Assembly (NCBI GenBank): GCA_018263405.1
Contig: JAANXG010000052.1
Span: forward strand, 1 to 18,394
Reading direction: 5' to 3'
DNA: 18,394 nucleotides
From: Gammaproteobacteria bacterium
Lineage (GTDB): Bacteria > Pseudomonadota > Gammaproteobacteria > Arenicellales > JAANXG01
Position numbers and translations under genes: made by a program. The notes under the pieces are model-generated. The model was given only the letters and a program-made list of their open reading frames with translations, had not been told where the DNA came from and searched no databases. Below, in pieces: positions 6,778-15,059 of the stretch (the stretch's first letter is position 1; each line of letters starts with the position of its first letter).

Positions 6778-8213
6778 TGGCCGTACGTACGCGCTTCCCG
6801 CCCAGCCCCACCGGTTTTTTGCATATCGGCGGCGCAAGAACCGCGTTGTTCAACTGGTTGTATACCCGTCGGCACAAGGGCCGGATGGTGCTGCGCATCG
6901 AAGACACCGACCGCGAGCGATCGACGGAGGAGTCTGTCCAGGCCATATTCGAAGGCCTGGAATGGTTGACCCTCGATTACGACGAAGGACCGTATTACCA
7001 AACCCGGCGCATGAACCGCTATGCCGAAGTCATTCGTCAATTGCTCGACAGTGGATGGGCCTACCGGTGCTACTGCACGAAAGAAGAGCTGGAGGCGATG
7101 CGTGAACAGCAGCGGGCCGAGGGCATCAAAACGCGTTATGACGGTCGATGCCGGGAGCGTTTGCAGCCTGAACCGGGCGTGGACCCTGTTGTTCGATTTA
7201 AGAATCCGAGAGACGGCTGTGTCGTCATCGACGATCTTATCCGTGGCCGGATTGTCATCGGAAATAACGAACTCGATGACCTGATTATTGCCCGTTCCGA
7301 CGGTTCGCCGACATACAATCTGACTGTCGTAGTGGATGACATTGATATGGAGATCAGCCACGTGATTCGCGGCGATGACCACATCAACAACACACCACGG
7401 CAGATCAATATCATCAAGGCGCTCGAAGCGCCACTGCCGGTTTATGCGCATGTCCCCATGATTTTGGGCCCGGATGGCAAGCGGATGTCAAAGCGCCATG
7501 GTGCCGTGAGCGTGACGGAATACCGGGAACAAGGTTTCCTCCCTCACGCCGTTTTGAACTACCTTGCCCGGCTGGGGTGGTCGCACGGGGACGACGAGCT
7601 TTTCAGCGTTGAACAGCTCGTGAATTTGTTCGATATCGATGCGGTGCACCGGAATCCGGCCGTGTTCGATCCGGAGAAACTGCTATGGGTCAACTATGAG
7701 CACATCAAGGCAATGCCGGTGGGCGAGTTGAAGGAACATGCCCGTTTTCATTTTGAAAAAGCAGGCATAGATATTGACGCTCAGCCGCATTGGCGCGAAA
7801 TAATCGACGTGAACCGCGAACGTTCCAAGACTTTGGTTGAATTAGTGGACCGTTCGCGCTTTTTCTGTCAGGACGTACTGGACTATGACCCCGAAGCCAT
7901 GAAAAAGCATGTTCGGGGAAATGCCGGCGATATTCTGCTACGCCTGCGCGACCGGTTCTCGGAGCTGGAGCCGTGGGCGGCGAACGCGATTCACGCGCAG
8001 GTTCATGCCGTGGCGGGGGAGTTCGATGTGGGACTCGGCAAAGTGGCGCAGCCGATCCGTGTGGCGGTGACCGGGGCGGCCGTGTCGCCGCCCATTGATG
8101 AAACGCTCGCGATTCTGGGCAGGGAAAAAACCGTCGAACGCCTTGAGCGGCTGCTAGAGCACCTGAAAACAGACCCCGCACAGGCCTCCGCCACTCAGCC
8201 GCGGGGCTCGTAG
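6777..8213 (+). CDS. gltX: glutamyl-tRNA synthetase
   Basis: Class I synthetase charging tRNA-Glu, 478 residues. The HIGH-type motif HIGG is at 16-19 after FPPSPTGFL. The KMSKS-type loop is KRMSKRHG starting at Lys235. The zinc-finger region has Cys98, Cys100 and Cys125 as in E. coli GluRS, but the residue matching His127 is Glu127. ATG 6777 overlaps the sufE stop by one base. The 3' end overlaps the convergent dihydroorotase gene by 19 bases. Whether it is discriminating or non-discriminating cannot be told from sequence reading alone. Confidence 0.96.
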   Translation: MAVRTRFPPSPTGFLHIGGARTALFNWLYTRRHKGRMVLRIEDTDRERSTEESVQAIFEGLEWLTLDYDEGPYYQTRRMNRYAEVIRQLLDSGWAYRCYCTKEELEAMREQQRAEGIKTRYDGRCRERLQPEPGVDPVVRFKNPRDGCVVIDDLIRGRIVIGNNELDDLIIARSDGSPTYNLTVVVDDIDMEISHVIRGDDHINNTPRQINIIKALEAPLPVYAHVPMILGPDGKRMSKRHGAVSVTEYREQGFLPHAVLNYLARLGWSHGDDELFSVEQLVNLFDIDAVHRNPAVFDPEKLLWVNYEHIKAMPVGELKEHARFHFEKAGIDIDAQPHWREIIDVNRERSKTLVELVDRSRFFCQDVLDYDPEAMKKHVRGNAGDILLRLRDRFSELEPWAANAIHAQVHAVAGEFDVGLGKVAQPIRVAVTGAAVSPPIDETLAILGREKTVERLERLLEHLKTDPAQASATQPRGS

Positions 8214-9544
8214 TTTTCTATTTGCAGCCGCTTACCAAAAACCGAAGGTGAGACCCGGCCGTCCCGATACGCGAGCTGTCCGTTGACAAATGTCGCAAAA
8301 ACGGAGGAAGGGAACGTATAACCGTCAAACGGTGACCAACCGCATTTATAAAGTATATTGTTTCTGGATACCGTGAACGGTGCGCGTAGATCGATTATAG
8401 CCAGATCGGCCCAATATCCTTCTCGAATATATCCACGGTCGACTACGCCGAAAATGCGTGCCGGCGTATGACTGATCTTCTGGACGATCGTTTGCAATGT
8501 TAGCCGCCCCAGCCTGTACTGTTGCAGTAAAGACGGCAAAGCGTGCTGCACCAGCGGCAGACCCGCTGGTGCATTAAAATATGTTCGCTGTTTTTCTTCC
8601 CGGGTATGGGGTGCGTGATCGGTGGCGATGACGTCAATACGGCTCTCAACGACTGCCCGCAGCAGAGCCTGTTTGTCCACCTCTGTTTTGATCGCCGGGT
8701 TACATTTGATCAATGTTCCCTTGGTGGCATAGTAGCTGTCGTCGAAGAACAGGTGGTGGACGCAGACTTCCGCGGTAATACGCTTATGTTCCAGTGGCGC
8801 GTTCGTGAATAACGTCACTTCCCGGGCCGTAGTCAGATGCAGCACGTGTAGCCTGGCTTGGTGCCGATTGGCCAGTTCAACGGCGAGCGCGCTTGACATA
8901 TAGCAGGCATCCGCACTGCGGATATGCGGGTGCATAGCCATGGGTATGTCTTCGCCGTGGATGTTTCGGTAATACCGTTCGGCCGCCTGGATTGTAGGTG
9001 TGTCTTCGCAGTGTGTAACGATCGGAACCGGGCAATCGGCGAAAATGGCATTCAGGGCGTTGGGGTCATTCACCAGCATGTTGCCTGTGGATGCACCCAT
9101 GAATATTTTTACCCCGCAGGTCTGGTTTGGTTGTACATTCCTTATTTCTTCGATGTTGTCATTGCTTGCTCCAAGGTAGAAGCTGTAATTTGCCCGGGCG
9201 TTCTTTGCGGCGCGCCGGTATTTGTCTTCAAGCCGCTCGCTATCGAGCGTGGGGGGGTTGACGTTCGGCATGTCCATGAAACTTGTAATTCCCCCTGCGA
9301 CCGCCGCGGCGGATTCGCTGGCGATGTCGCCCTTGTGGGTCGCGCCGGGCTCCCGGAAGTGGACCTGATCGTCGATCATGCCGGGCAGTACATGCTTCCC
9401 CCTCGCATCCAACACATCCCAGCCGTTTTGTGCTTCGATTGAAGCGGCGATTTTTTCAATACGGCCGTTGTCTATGAGGATATCGGCTTCTCGTATCGTG
9501 CCTTCATTCACGATCCGGGCGTTGCAGATCAGGCTTTTTGGCAT
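8195..9544 (-). CDS. pyrC: dihydroorotase, type I amidohydrolase
   Basis: It interconverts N-carbamoyl-aspartate and dihydroorotate in pyrimidine synthesis. The 449-residue protein has the amidohydrolase metal centre: DDQVHFREPG (His62), the probably carbamylated Lys146 in GVKIFMGAS, His178 in THCED, His233/His236 in LHVLHL and Asp309 in ATDHAPH. Gln60 sits where the usual HxH motif has its first His. I recall this DDQVHFREPG form from Bacteroidetes-type dihydroorotases. It differs from the shorter E. coli type II PyrC. Start at ATG 9544; a GTG at 9547 directly precedes it and neither has a good ribosome site. It stands alone, divergent from thrS. Confidence 0.9.
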   Translation of the reverse strand: MPKSLICNARIVNEGTIREADILIDNGRIEKIAASIEAQNGWDVLDARGKHVLPGMIDDQVHFREPGATHKGDIASESAAAVAGGITSFMDMPNVNPPTLDSERLEDKYRRAAKNARANYSFYLGASNDNIEEIRNVQPNQTCGVKIFMGASTGNMLVNDPNALNAIFADCPVPIVTHCEDTPTIQAAERYYRNIHGEDIPMAMHPHIRSADACYMSSALAVELANRHQARLHVLHLTTAREVTLFTNAPLEHKRITAEVCVHHLFFDDSYYATKGTLIKCNPAIKTEVDKQALLRAVVESRIDVIATDHAPHTREEKQRTYFNAPAGLPLVQHALPSLLQQYRLGRLTLQTIVQKISHTPARIFGVVDRGYIREGYWADLAIIDLRAPFTVSRNNILYKCGWSPFDGYTFPSSVFATFVNGQLAYRDGRVSPSVFGKRLQIENYEPRG

Positions 9545-9547
9545 CAC

Positions 9548-9698
9548 CGTTGGATTGATGGACGGGTGCTTGTCGTTATAACATAATCCGGGTCAGGCAA
9601 GCGCCCGGCTTCAATCGATCTGCGCGAGCCGAAATATCACCCATTCCAATAACCGCGAGACCGGTGCTTCGGCGTCGTATACAGAGAGTATTTATAAT
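9548..9698. promoter_or_regulatory. divergent promoter region between pyrC and thrS
   Basis: These 151 bases must hold promoters for both genes. Reading toward thrS, TATAAT at 9693-9698 directly abuts the start codon, so it can act as a -10 only if another start is used. GAGAG around 9683-9688 may be a weak ribosome site. Toward pyrC, TATAAC lies 17 bases after a poor -35 candidate (CGCTTG). No operator-like repeat was found. Confidence 0.3.
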
Positions 9699-11642
9699 AT
9701 GTCCGTTGACGTGACACTAAAAGATGGATCCGTCCAATCGTTCGATCGGCCTCCATTCGGCCTGGAGATTGCGGACAATATCGGCAAGTCGCTGGCCAAG
9801 AAAGCGGTTGCGATTCGAGTCAACGGAGACCTGGTGGATTTAACACGCCCGATCGAGCGGGATGCCATCGTCGAAATCGTGACTCGCGATACCCGGGAAG
9901 GGTTGGATTTATTACGCCACGACGCCGCTCACGTGCTGGCCGAGGCCGCAAAAGAACTGTTTCCGGAAACCCAGGTAACCATTGGCCCTTCCGTTGAAAA
10001 CGGCTTTTATTATGACTTTGCGCGCGATGCGCCGTTCACGCCCGAGGAACTGGAACGTATGGAGGAGCGCATGCGTGAAATCGTTAACCGCGACGAACAA
10101 ATCGTACGCGAGGTGTGGGGTCGGCAGGAGGCCATTGAATATTTTCGAGGCATTGGCGAAGAATACAAAACCCGGATCATCGAGGATTTGCCCCGAGACG
10201 AAGTAATTACCATTTACCGTCAGGGTGACTTCGTCGATCTGTGTCGTGGCCCGCACCTGCCGTCGACAGGGCGTCTGGGCAAGGCATTTAAGCTGACTAA
10301 ACTGGCCGGCGCGTATTGGCGTGGTGACTCGAGCAACGAGATGTTGCAAAGGGTGTATGGCACGGCGTGGTCCGGTGAAAAGGAGCTAAAGGCTTACCTT
10401 AGACAGTTGGAAGAGGCCGAAAAGCGGGACCATCGACGACTGGGCAAACATCTCGACCTGTTTCATTTCCAGGAAGAGGCCCCGGGCTCGGTGTTCTGGC
10501 ATCCCAAGGGCTGGACAGCGATTCAGACCCTGATTCGTTACATGCGTGCGAAGGTGCTGGAATCGGGCTACGAGGAAGTGAATACGCCGGACATGATGGA
10601 TCGCAGCTTGTGGGAGGCTTCCGGGCATTGGGAGGCGTTCGGTGAAAATATGTTCACGTCGGATACAGACAAGGACCGTACCTTGGCCATGAAGCCGATG
10701 AACTGCCCGGGCGCGGTGCAGATTTTCAACAATCGCCTGCGTAGTTATCGTGAATTGCCGCTGCGTCTGGCGGAATTCGGCAAGGTTCATCGGTTCGAGC
10801 CTTCCGGCGCGCTGCTCGGGCTAATGCGGGTGCGCTCGTTCATACAGGACGATGGTCATACCTTCTGCACCGAGAGCCAGATCACCGGGGAGAGCAAACG
10901 TTTTTGCCAACTGGTCCGGGAAGTTTACCGCGACCTGGGGTTTGACGACATTCACATTAAATTCGCCGATCGTCCCCCCAAGCGCGTGGGTGATGACAGC
11001 ATTTGGGACACGGCGGAAAAAGCCCTGGAAGAAGCCGCGATCGCTACGGGTTTGGACTACACTCTGAATCCCGGCGAAGGGGCATTTTACGGCCCCAAAC
11101 TCGAGTTCGTGTTACGGGATGCGATCGGACGCGACTGGCAATGCGGCACGCTGCAGGTCGATCTGAATCTGCCTCACCGGTTGGGTGCTTATTACATCGC
11201 CGAAGACAGCGATAAACATACCCCGGTACTGCTGCATCGTGCGGTTTTGGGCTCATTCGAACGTTTTCTGGGAATCCTGTTAGAGCATCACGCCGGCGCG
11301 CTGCCGTTTTGGTTGGCGCCTGTACAGGTGATGATTGCTACTATCGTTTCGGACGCCGACGACTACGCCCTGGAGCTGGCCGAATCACTAAGGCTGCATG
11401 GTGTGCGTCTGGACGTGGACCTAAGAAACGAGAAGATCTCTTACAAAGTGCGAGAACACAGCGAGATGAAAGTGCCGGTTATGCTGATTCTGGGTCGCAG
11501 CGAAGCAGAAGAGCGGACCGTAACCGTACGCCGCTTTGGGACGAAGAAGCAGGAAAATCTTGCTTTCGACGATACGGTCGAAACCCTGGCACGCGCCGCG
11601 GGCGAGGCGCCCCGGAGCGCATTCAGAACGAACACGCCATGA
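9699..11642 (+). CDS. thrS: threonyl-tRNA synthetase
   Basis: Class II synthetase charging tRNA-Thr, 647 residues, full length. Domains in order: TGS (about 1-62), editing/SAD domain with His74, His78, Cys182 and His186 (RHDAAH and LCRGPH), catalytic core with zinc ligands Cys336, His387 and His513 (PMNCPGA, DDGHTFC, LHRAVLGS), and a C-terminal anticodon-binding domain from about 540. Every landmark matches E. coli ThrRS within two residues. Start ATG 9699 has only a weak GAGAG upstream. The infC-rpmI-rplT genes that follow thrS in E. coli are not downstream. Confidence 0.97.
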   Translation: MSVDVTLKDGSVQSFDRPPFGLEIADNIGKSLAKKAVAIRVNGDLVDLTRPIERDAIVEIVTRDTREGLDLLRHDAAHVLAEAAKELFPETQVTIGPSVENGFYYDFARDAPFTPEELERMEERMREIVNRDEQIVREVWGRQEAIEYFRGIGEEYKTRIIEDLPRDEVITIYRQGDFVDLCRGPHLPSTGRLGKAFKLTKLAGAYWRGDSSNEMLQRVYGTAWSGEKELKAYLRQLEEAEKRDHRRLGKHLDLFHFQEEAPGSVFWHPKGWTAIQTLIRYMRAKVLESGYEEVNTPDMMDRSLWEASGHWEAFGENMFTSDTDKDRTLAMKPMNCPGAVQIFNNRLRSYRELPLRLAEFGKVHRFEPSGALLGLMRVRSFIQDDGHTFCTESQITGESKRFCQLVREVYRDLGFDDIHIKFADRPPKRVGDDSIWDTAEKALEEAAIATGLDYTLNPGEGAFYGPKLEFVLRDAIGRDWQCGTLQVDLNLPHRLGAYYIAEDSDKHTPVLLHRAVLGSFERFLGILLEHHAGALPFWLAPVQVMIATIVSDADDYALELAESLRLHGVRLDVDLRNEKISYKVREHSEMKVPVMLILGRSEAEERTVTVRRFGTKKQENLAFDDTVETLARAAGEAPRSAFRTNTP

Positions 11643-11822
11643 TCACCCGGGCTACGGGACCGCACTTGCACTGGGGTATGAACTGGTTCGAGACGAAACT
11701 CGATCCTCAGCTCCTGCTCCAATCATGACACGAGTTTGTCGGTTATTCGGAACTGTGCGCCCAGTCGGGCGTCTGATTCATGAAGGAGTACTAATTCAAA
11801 TCCCCATTCGGAGTTATTGTCT

Positions 11823-12494
11823 ATGTTGTTTCGTATCTGTCTGATTTTCGCGGCGACGCTCGGCTTCACTACAACAGTATTAGCGCAGGAACTGGAGACG
11901 CAAAAAGAGAAGTTCAGCTACACCATGGGGTATCAGATGGGACTTTCCCTGCAACGCCCCGGCGTAAAATTGGACCAACGGATTCTAGTACAAGCCATCC
12001 GCGACGCGTTGAACGGCGTGGATCCCAAACTCAGCCGGAGCGATATGGATGCCGCCATTGCCGAGCAGCGTGCGATACTGGAAGGCGAACGACAGGAAAA
12101 GGCTGCCGCCAACCTGGCGCACGCAAATGAGTTTTTGAAGGAGAATAAAAAACGTGAAGCCGTCAAGGAAACCGATACTGGCCTACAGTATGAGGTACTG
12201 AGGGAGGGAGACGGGGCGCAGCCGACGGCGGCGGATACCGTAGTGGTGCACTACGAGGGTTCACTGACCGACGGATCGGTATTTGACAGCTCTTACGAGC
12301 GCGGTAATCCGGCGACGCTGCCGCTGAACGGGGTCATCAAGGGCTGGCAAGAGGGCCTGAAAATGATGAAGGAAGGCGCCAAGTACAAGTTATACATTCC
12401 GGCGGACCTGGCCTACGGCGAGAGCGGCGCGGGCAAACGCATCGGGCCGAGTGAGGCGCTGATATTCGAGGTGGAGCTGATCGAAATTAAGTAA
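11823..12494 (+). CDS. periplasmic FKBP-type peptidyl-prolyl isomerase (FkpA/Mip-like)
   Basis: Probably helps fold envelope proteins by cis-trans proline isomerisation. The 223-residue precursor starts with a signal peptide (MLFRICLIFAATLGFTTTVLA, predicted cut after residue 21). A helical FKBP N-terminal dimerisation domain follows (about 28-110). The FKBP domain then runs to the C-terminus (VVVHYEGSLTDGSVFDSS, GVIKGWQEGL, PADLAYG). ATG 11823 is chosen because GGAG lies 9 bases upstream; an in-frame TTG at 11817 is less likely. The 180 bases after thrS contain no gene I can support. FkpA and Mip subtypes are not separated here. Confidence 0.92.
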   Translation: MLFRICLIFAATLGFTTTVLAQELETQKEKFSYTMGYQMGLSLQRPGVKLDQRILVQAIRDALNGVDPKLSRSDMDAAIAEQRAILEGERQEKAAANLAHANEFLKENKKREAVKETDTGLQYEVLREGDGAQPTAADTVVVHYEGSLTDGSVFDSSYERGNPATLPLNGVIKGWQEGLKMMKEGAKYKLYIPADLAYGESGAGKRIGPSEALIFEVELIEIK

Positions 12495-12507
12495 GCAAAG
12501 CGCAGGA

Positions 12508-12522
12508 TAATAGAGGTGCCCT
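12508..12522. repeat. solo end resembling the 1616-1781 element
   Basis: TAATAGAGGTGCCCT differs by one base from GAATAGAGGTGCCCT, the inverse of the left tip of the element at 1616-1781. It lies in the 57 bases between the convergent fkpA-like and adk stops. No partner end was found nearby, so it is probably a remnant. No strong terminator is visible in this junction. Confidence 0.4.
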
Positions 12523-12551
12523 GAAGTGTAATTTCCGAATCCCGAGCCGTT

Positions 12552-13205
12552 TCAGGACAATCTGTCCAGGATCTGCCGCTTAATTTCATCAACGCCACCG
12601 ATCCCGTCTACACGCACATACTTGGGCGCATTGGCTCCGCCGGATTGCTCCCACCGCGAGTAGTACTCGATTAACGGCGCAGTCTGTTCATGGTAAACCC
12701 GAAGGCGTTTTCGAACCGTCTGTTCCGTGTCGTCGTCCCTTTGAATCAACGCCTCGCCGGTGACGTCGTCCTTGCCTGCCTCTTTGGGTGGATTGTAAAG
12801 CTCGTGGTAAGTGCGCCCGGATGACAGGTGTACGCGGCGTCCGCTCATGCGCTTGATGATTTCTTCGTTCGGCACGGCGATTTCCACGACATAGTCTACA
12901 TCGATTCCTTCGCTTTTCATCACTTCCGCCTGGGCGATTGTTCGTGGAAATCCATCGAACAAATAACCATTTACGCAATCGGGCTCTTGTAAGCGCTCCT
13001 TGATTAAACCCATTATGATATCGTCCGATACCAGTCCGCCGGTATCCATGATTTTTTTCGCCTCTTTGCCCAGTGGGGTGCCCGCTTCGACGGCTGCGCG
13101 CAGCATGTTACCCGTGGAGATCTGGGGAATCTTGAAGTGTTCCGTCAGAAAATTTGCCTGGGTTCCCTTCCCTGCCCCGGGTCCACCCAATAAGATCAGT
13201 TGCAT
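12552..13205 (-). CDS. adk: adenylate kinase
   Basis: Catalyses ATP + AMP to 2 ADP in the cytosol. The product has 217 residues, close to 214 in E. coli. The P-loop GGPGAGKGT is at 7-15, the NMP-binding segment includes STGNMLRAAV, and DGFPRT follows. The LID segment begins GRRVHLSSGRTYHELYNPP and lacks the four-Cys zinc site, as in the long non-zinc form. ATG 13205 gives the canonical N-terminus MQLILLGG; the frame can be extended upstream to 13247, but those 14 residues are not part of the family. It is a single gene, convergent with the fkpA-like gene. Confidence 0.96.
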   Translation of the reverse strand: MQLILLGGPGAGKGTQANFLTEHFKIPQISTGNMLRAAVEAGTPLGKEAKKIMDTGGLVSDDIIMGLIKERLQEPDCVNGYLFDGFPRTIAQAEVMKSEGIDVDYVVEIAVPNEEIIKRMSGRRVHLSSGRTYHELYNPPKEAGKDDVTGEALIQRDDDTEQTVRKRLRVYHEQTAPLIEYYSRWEQSGGANAPKYVRVDGIGGVDEIKRQILDRLS

Positions 13206-13446
13206 GTCTTTTAAGCCCCATTCATCTGATTTTTTATCTGCGGCCACACGGACCGATATTCATTTCGATCGACACCGAACTCTACCATAGACCCGCTTCC
13301 GCCATAAGTTTCCCTGCGAGACAACCCTGCCCTTACATGATTCGCGGTATTGCACGAACGTTTTGAGTTACGCTACGCCAACGTGTCCGACAGCGGTAAA
13401 TCGATGATCTTTGCGGTAGATACAGTTCCAACCGACGGGCAATTCC
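13206..13446. other. intergenic region between adk and the phoPQ operon
   Basis: Of the 335 bases up to the next gene, the first 240 hold no supported gene, RNA or repeat. They must contain the adk promoter, but no good -35/-10 pair stood out. The right-hand part carries the in-phase repeats described at 13447-13474. Confidence 0.4.
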
Positions 13447-13474
13447 GTTCAGGGTTCATTCAGGTTTGGTTCAG
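13447..13474 (+). promoter_or_regulatory. putative PhoP-type response-regulator box: three 11-base-phased repeats
   Basis: TTCAG occurs at 13448, 13459 and 13470, exactly 11 bases apart each time. Including the preceding base, the hexamers are GTTCAG, ATTCAG and GTTCAG with 5-base spacers. Enterobacterial PhoP boxes have the same hexamer-N5-hexamer layout (GGTTTA type) about 12 bases before the -10. Here TATTGT at 13487-13492 begins 12 bases after the last repeat. It lies ahead of the operon containing phoP, so autoregulation is likely by inference. Binding by this PhoP is not shown. Confidence 0.6.
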
Positions 13475-13540
13475 AGTCGATTAATGTATTGTTGGGTATG
13501 CTTTGCACCACTATTCAACCGTGCATCGAGGTGCAAGTCC

Positions 13541-14077
13541 ATGAAAAAATGGCTGAGCAGAACCTTCATTATTACCGCCCTTGCCGCCACGGCGGCGCTG
13601 GCGGACGGGCGTTCCCATATCGACGGCCACTACGGCTATGCGCGAGTCCTGGGCGTCGATCCCCTCACTGAAGTAGTGCGGGTCAATGAGCCGCGGGAGG
13701 TGTGCTGGGTTGAAAACGTCACTCGACGGCGGCCCCGTGGTTCCGGCAGTGCCACCCCGGAAATCCTCGGTGGAATCATTGGAGGCGTTGTAGGTAACCG
13801 ATTCGGGAGTGGGCGCGGCAAGGATATTGCGACTGTCGCCGGAGCGATATTGGGCGGGTCTATTGCCCATGACGTGAAACGGCGGCGCGCCTATGCATAT
13901 GACGCTTACACCGCCCCCGTGGAACGGTGCCGAATCGAACATGAGTATTATGAGGAACAGAGAATTGTCGGGTATCATGTGAAATACCGATATAATAGAA
14001 AGGTGTACCAGACACGTATGGACCATGATCCCGGAGATACCGTGAAAATTCGTGTCAACATCGCCGTGGCCGAATGA
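13541..14077 (+). CDS. secreted glycine-zipper (2TM, Rick_17kDa-like) envelope protein
   Basis: The 178-residue precursor has a clear signal peptide (MKKWLSRTFIITALAATAALA). No lipobox Cys follows, so it is not an obvious lipoprotein. Residues about 73-110 form a glycine zipper (EILGGIIGGVVGNRFGSG, then TVAGAILGGSIAHD) typical of small outer-membrane or envelope stress proteins. The C-terminal part has CRIEHEYYEEQRIVGYHVKY, seen in related 2TM-zipper proteins. ATG 13541 is chosen for GAGG 9 bases upstream and the signal peptide; an upstream ATG at 13466 lies inside the regulatory box. It is first in the operon leading to phoPQ. Confidence 0.85.
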   Translation: MKKWLSRTFIITALAATAALADGRSHIDGHYGYARVLGVDPLTEVVRVNEPREVCWVENVTRRRPRGSGSATPEILGGIIGGVVGNRFGSGRGKDIATVAGAILGGSIAHDVKRRRAYAYDAYTAPVERCRIEHEYYEEQRIVGYHVKYRYNRKVYQTRMDHDPGDTVKIRVNIAVAE

Positions 14078-14150
14078 TTGGGCGTTATGCTGAATCGTGA
14101 GGTCATCGCGCCGAAACGGTATTGTCCGTTGACTTCGAGCTATTGAATAG

Positions 14151-14381
14151 ATGCGACAGATCGTCTGTTTATGTTTATTTTTGACTTGCAGTGTCCCGGC
14201 TGTTTCGCTGGGAGAGCAGCAGGGTGTGGCCCTGGATGAGGCGGTTAAGCGCATCAAGAATCATCAGCGCGATGTCCGGGTGTTGTCCGCGGACCGCGTG
14301 AACGTGAACGGCGAGTTGCGGTACCGTATAAAAGTGTTGACCCGGGATGGTCGGGTTAGGCACATATGGAGAAAACCCTAG
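14151..14381 (+). CDS. small secreted PepSY-domain protein
   Basis: The 76-residue precursor carries a signal peptide (MRQIVCLCLFLTCSVPAVSLG) followed by one PepSY unit (VALDEAVKRI to LRYRIKVLTRDGRVRHIW). PepSY domains are found in periplasmic inhibitors and sensor accessories, and small single-PepSY genes are often next to two-component systems. Here the stop is 6 bases before phoP. A role in modulating PhoQ in the periplasm is inference. No strong ribosome site is visible, and 73 bases separate it from the glycine-zipper gene. Confidence 0.82.
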   Translation: MRQIVCLCLFLTCSVPAVSLGEQQGVALDEAVKRIKNHQRDVRVLSADRVNVNGELRYRIKVLTRDGRVRHIWRKP

Positions 14382-14387
14382 TACTCC

Positions 14388-15059
14388 ATGCGTATACTGG
14401 TAGTCGAGGATGAACACGTCCTGCGGGAGCAGATCGGTGCCCGACTGCGGGAACAAGGATTTGCCGTCGATCTTGCCGCGGACGGTGTGGACGGTTCATT
14501 TATGGCCCGGGAATACCCACTCGATCTGGCGATAATCGATTTGGGTCTGCCCGGACTCGACGGGCTGGAGCTGATCGAGAACGCCCGCACGCACGATAAA
14601 ACATACCCCATTCTGGTGCTGACCGCGCGTAACCGCTGGCAGCAGAAAGTCGAAGGACTCGAAGCGGGGGCGGATGATTATTTGACCAAGCCATTTCACA
14701 TGGAAGAATTAATCGCGAGAATCCGTGCCCTGCTGAGAAGATCGAAAGGTGTTGCGCAATCATCAATACGGTCCGGTCCGATTGCCCTGGATACGTCCCG
14801 GCAGTCCGTCCACGTCGACGGAGAAACGATCGACCTTACCGCTTATGAGTACCGTCTTATCGAGTATCTGATGATGCACCCCGGGAAGGTAATATCGAAG
14901 TCCGAATTGGCCGAGCACGTGTACGAGGAGGACGCGGACCGAGACAGCAATGTCATCGAAGTATTTATCGCTCGCTTGAGAAGAAAACTCGATCCGGGCA
15001 ACCAAATCAATCCTATCGAGACACTCCGGGGGCGTGGGTATCGGTTAAACGTGTCGTGA
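14388..15059 (+). CDS. phoP: PhoP-like OmpR-family response regulator
   Basis: A 223-residue DNA-binding regulator. The receiver domain (1-112) has the phospho-acceptor Asp51 in IIDLGLPGLDG and Lys101 in LTKPFH, the same numbering as E. coli PhoP. PILVLTARNRWQQKVEGLEA also closely matches E. coli PhoP. The C-terminal winged helix (about 130-223) includes RDSNVIEVFIARLRRKLDP and ends RGRGYRLNVS. The sensor kinase gene overlaps its stop by 4 bases (GTGA). It probably binds the phased repeats at 13447-13474, controlling its own operon (inference). Confidence 0.88.
   Translation: MRILVVEDEHVLREQIGARLREQGFAVDLAADGVDGSFMAREYPLDLAIIDLGLPGLDGLELIENARTHDKTYPILVLTARNRWQQKVEGLEAGADDYLTKPFHMEELIARIRALLRRSKGVAQSSIRSGPIALDTSRQSVHVDGETIDLTAYEYRLIEYLMMHPGKVISKSELAEHVYEEDADRDSNVIEVFIARLRRKLDPGNQINPIETLRGRGYRLNVS

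Noticed and set aside
11643..11822. Start of infC after thrS (AAGGAG then ATT near 11790)
   Set aside because: The frame from ATT is only 16 codons long and does not resemble IF3.
12520..12556. Hairpin CCTGAA/TTCAGG as a shared terminator between the fkpA-like gene and adk
   Set aside because: The stem is only 6 bases with a 25-base loop and no T-run on either side.
13466..13540. Upstream start of the glycine-zipper protein
   Set aside because: It would bury the signal peptide and overlap the regulatory repeats, while ATG 13541 has a good ribosome site.
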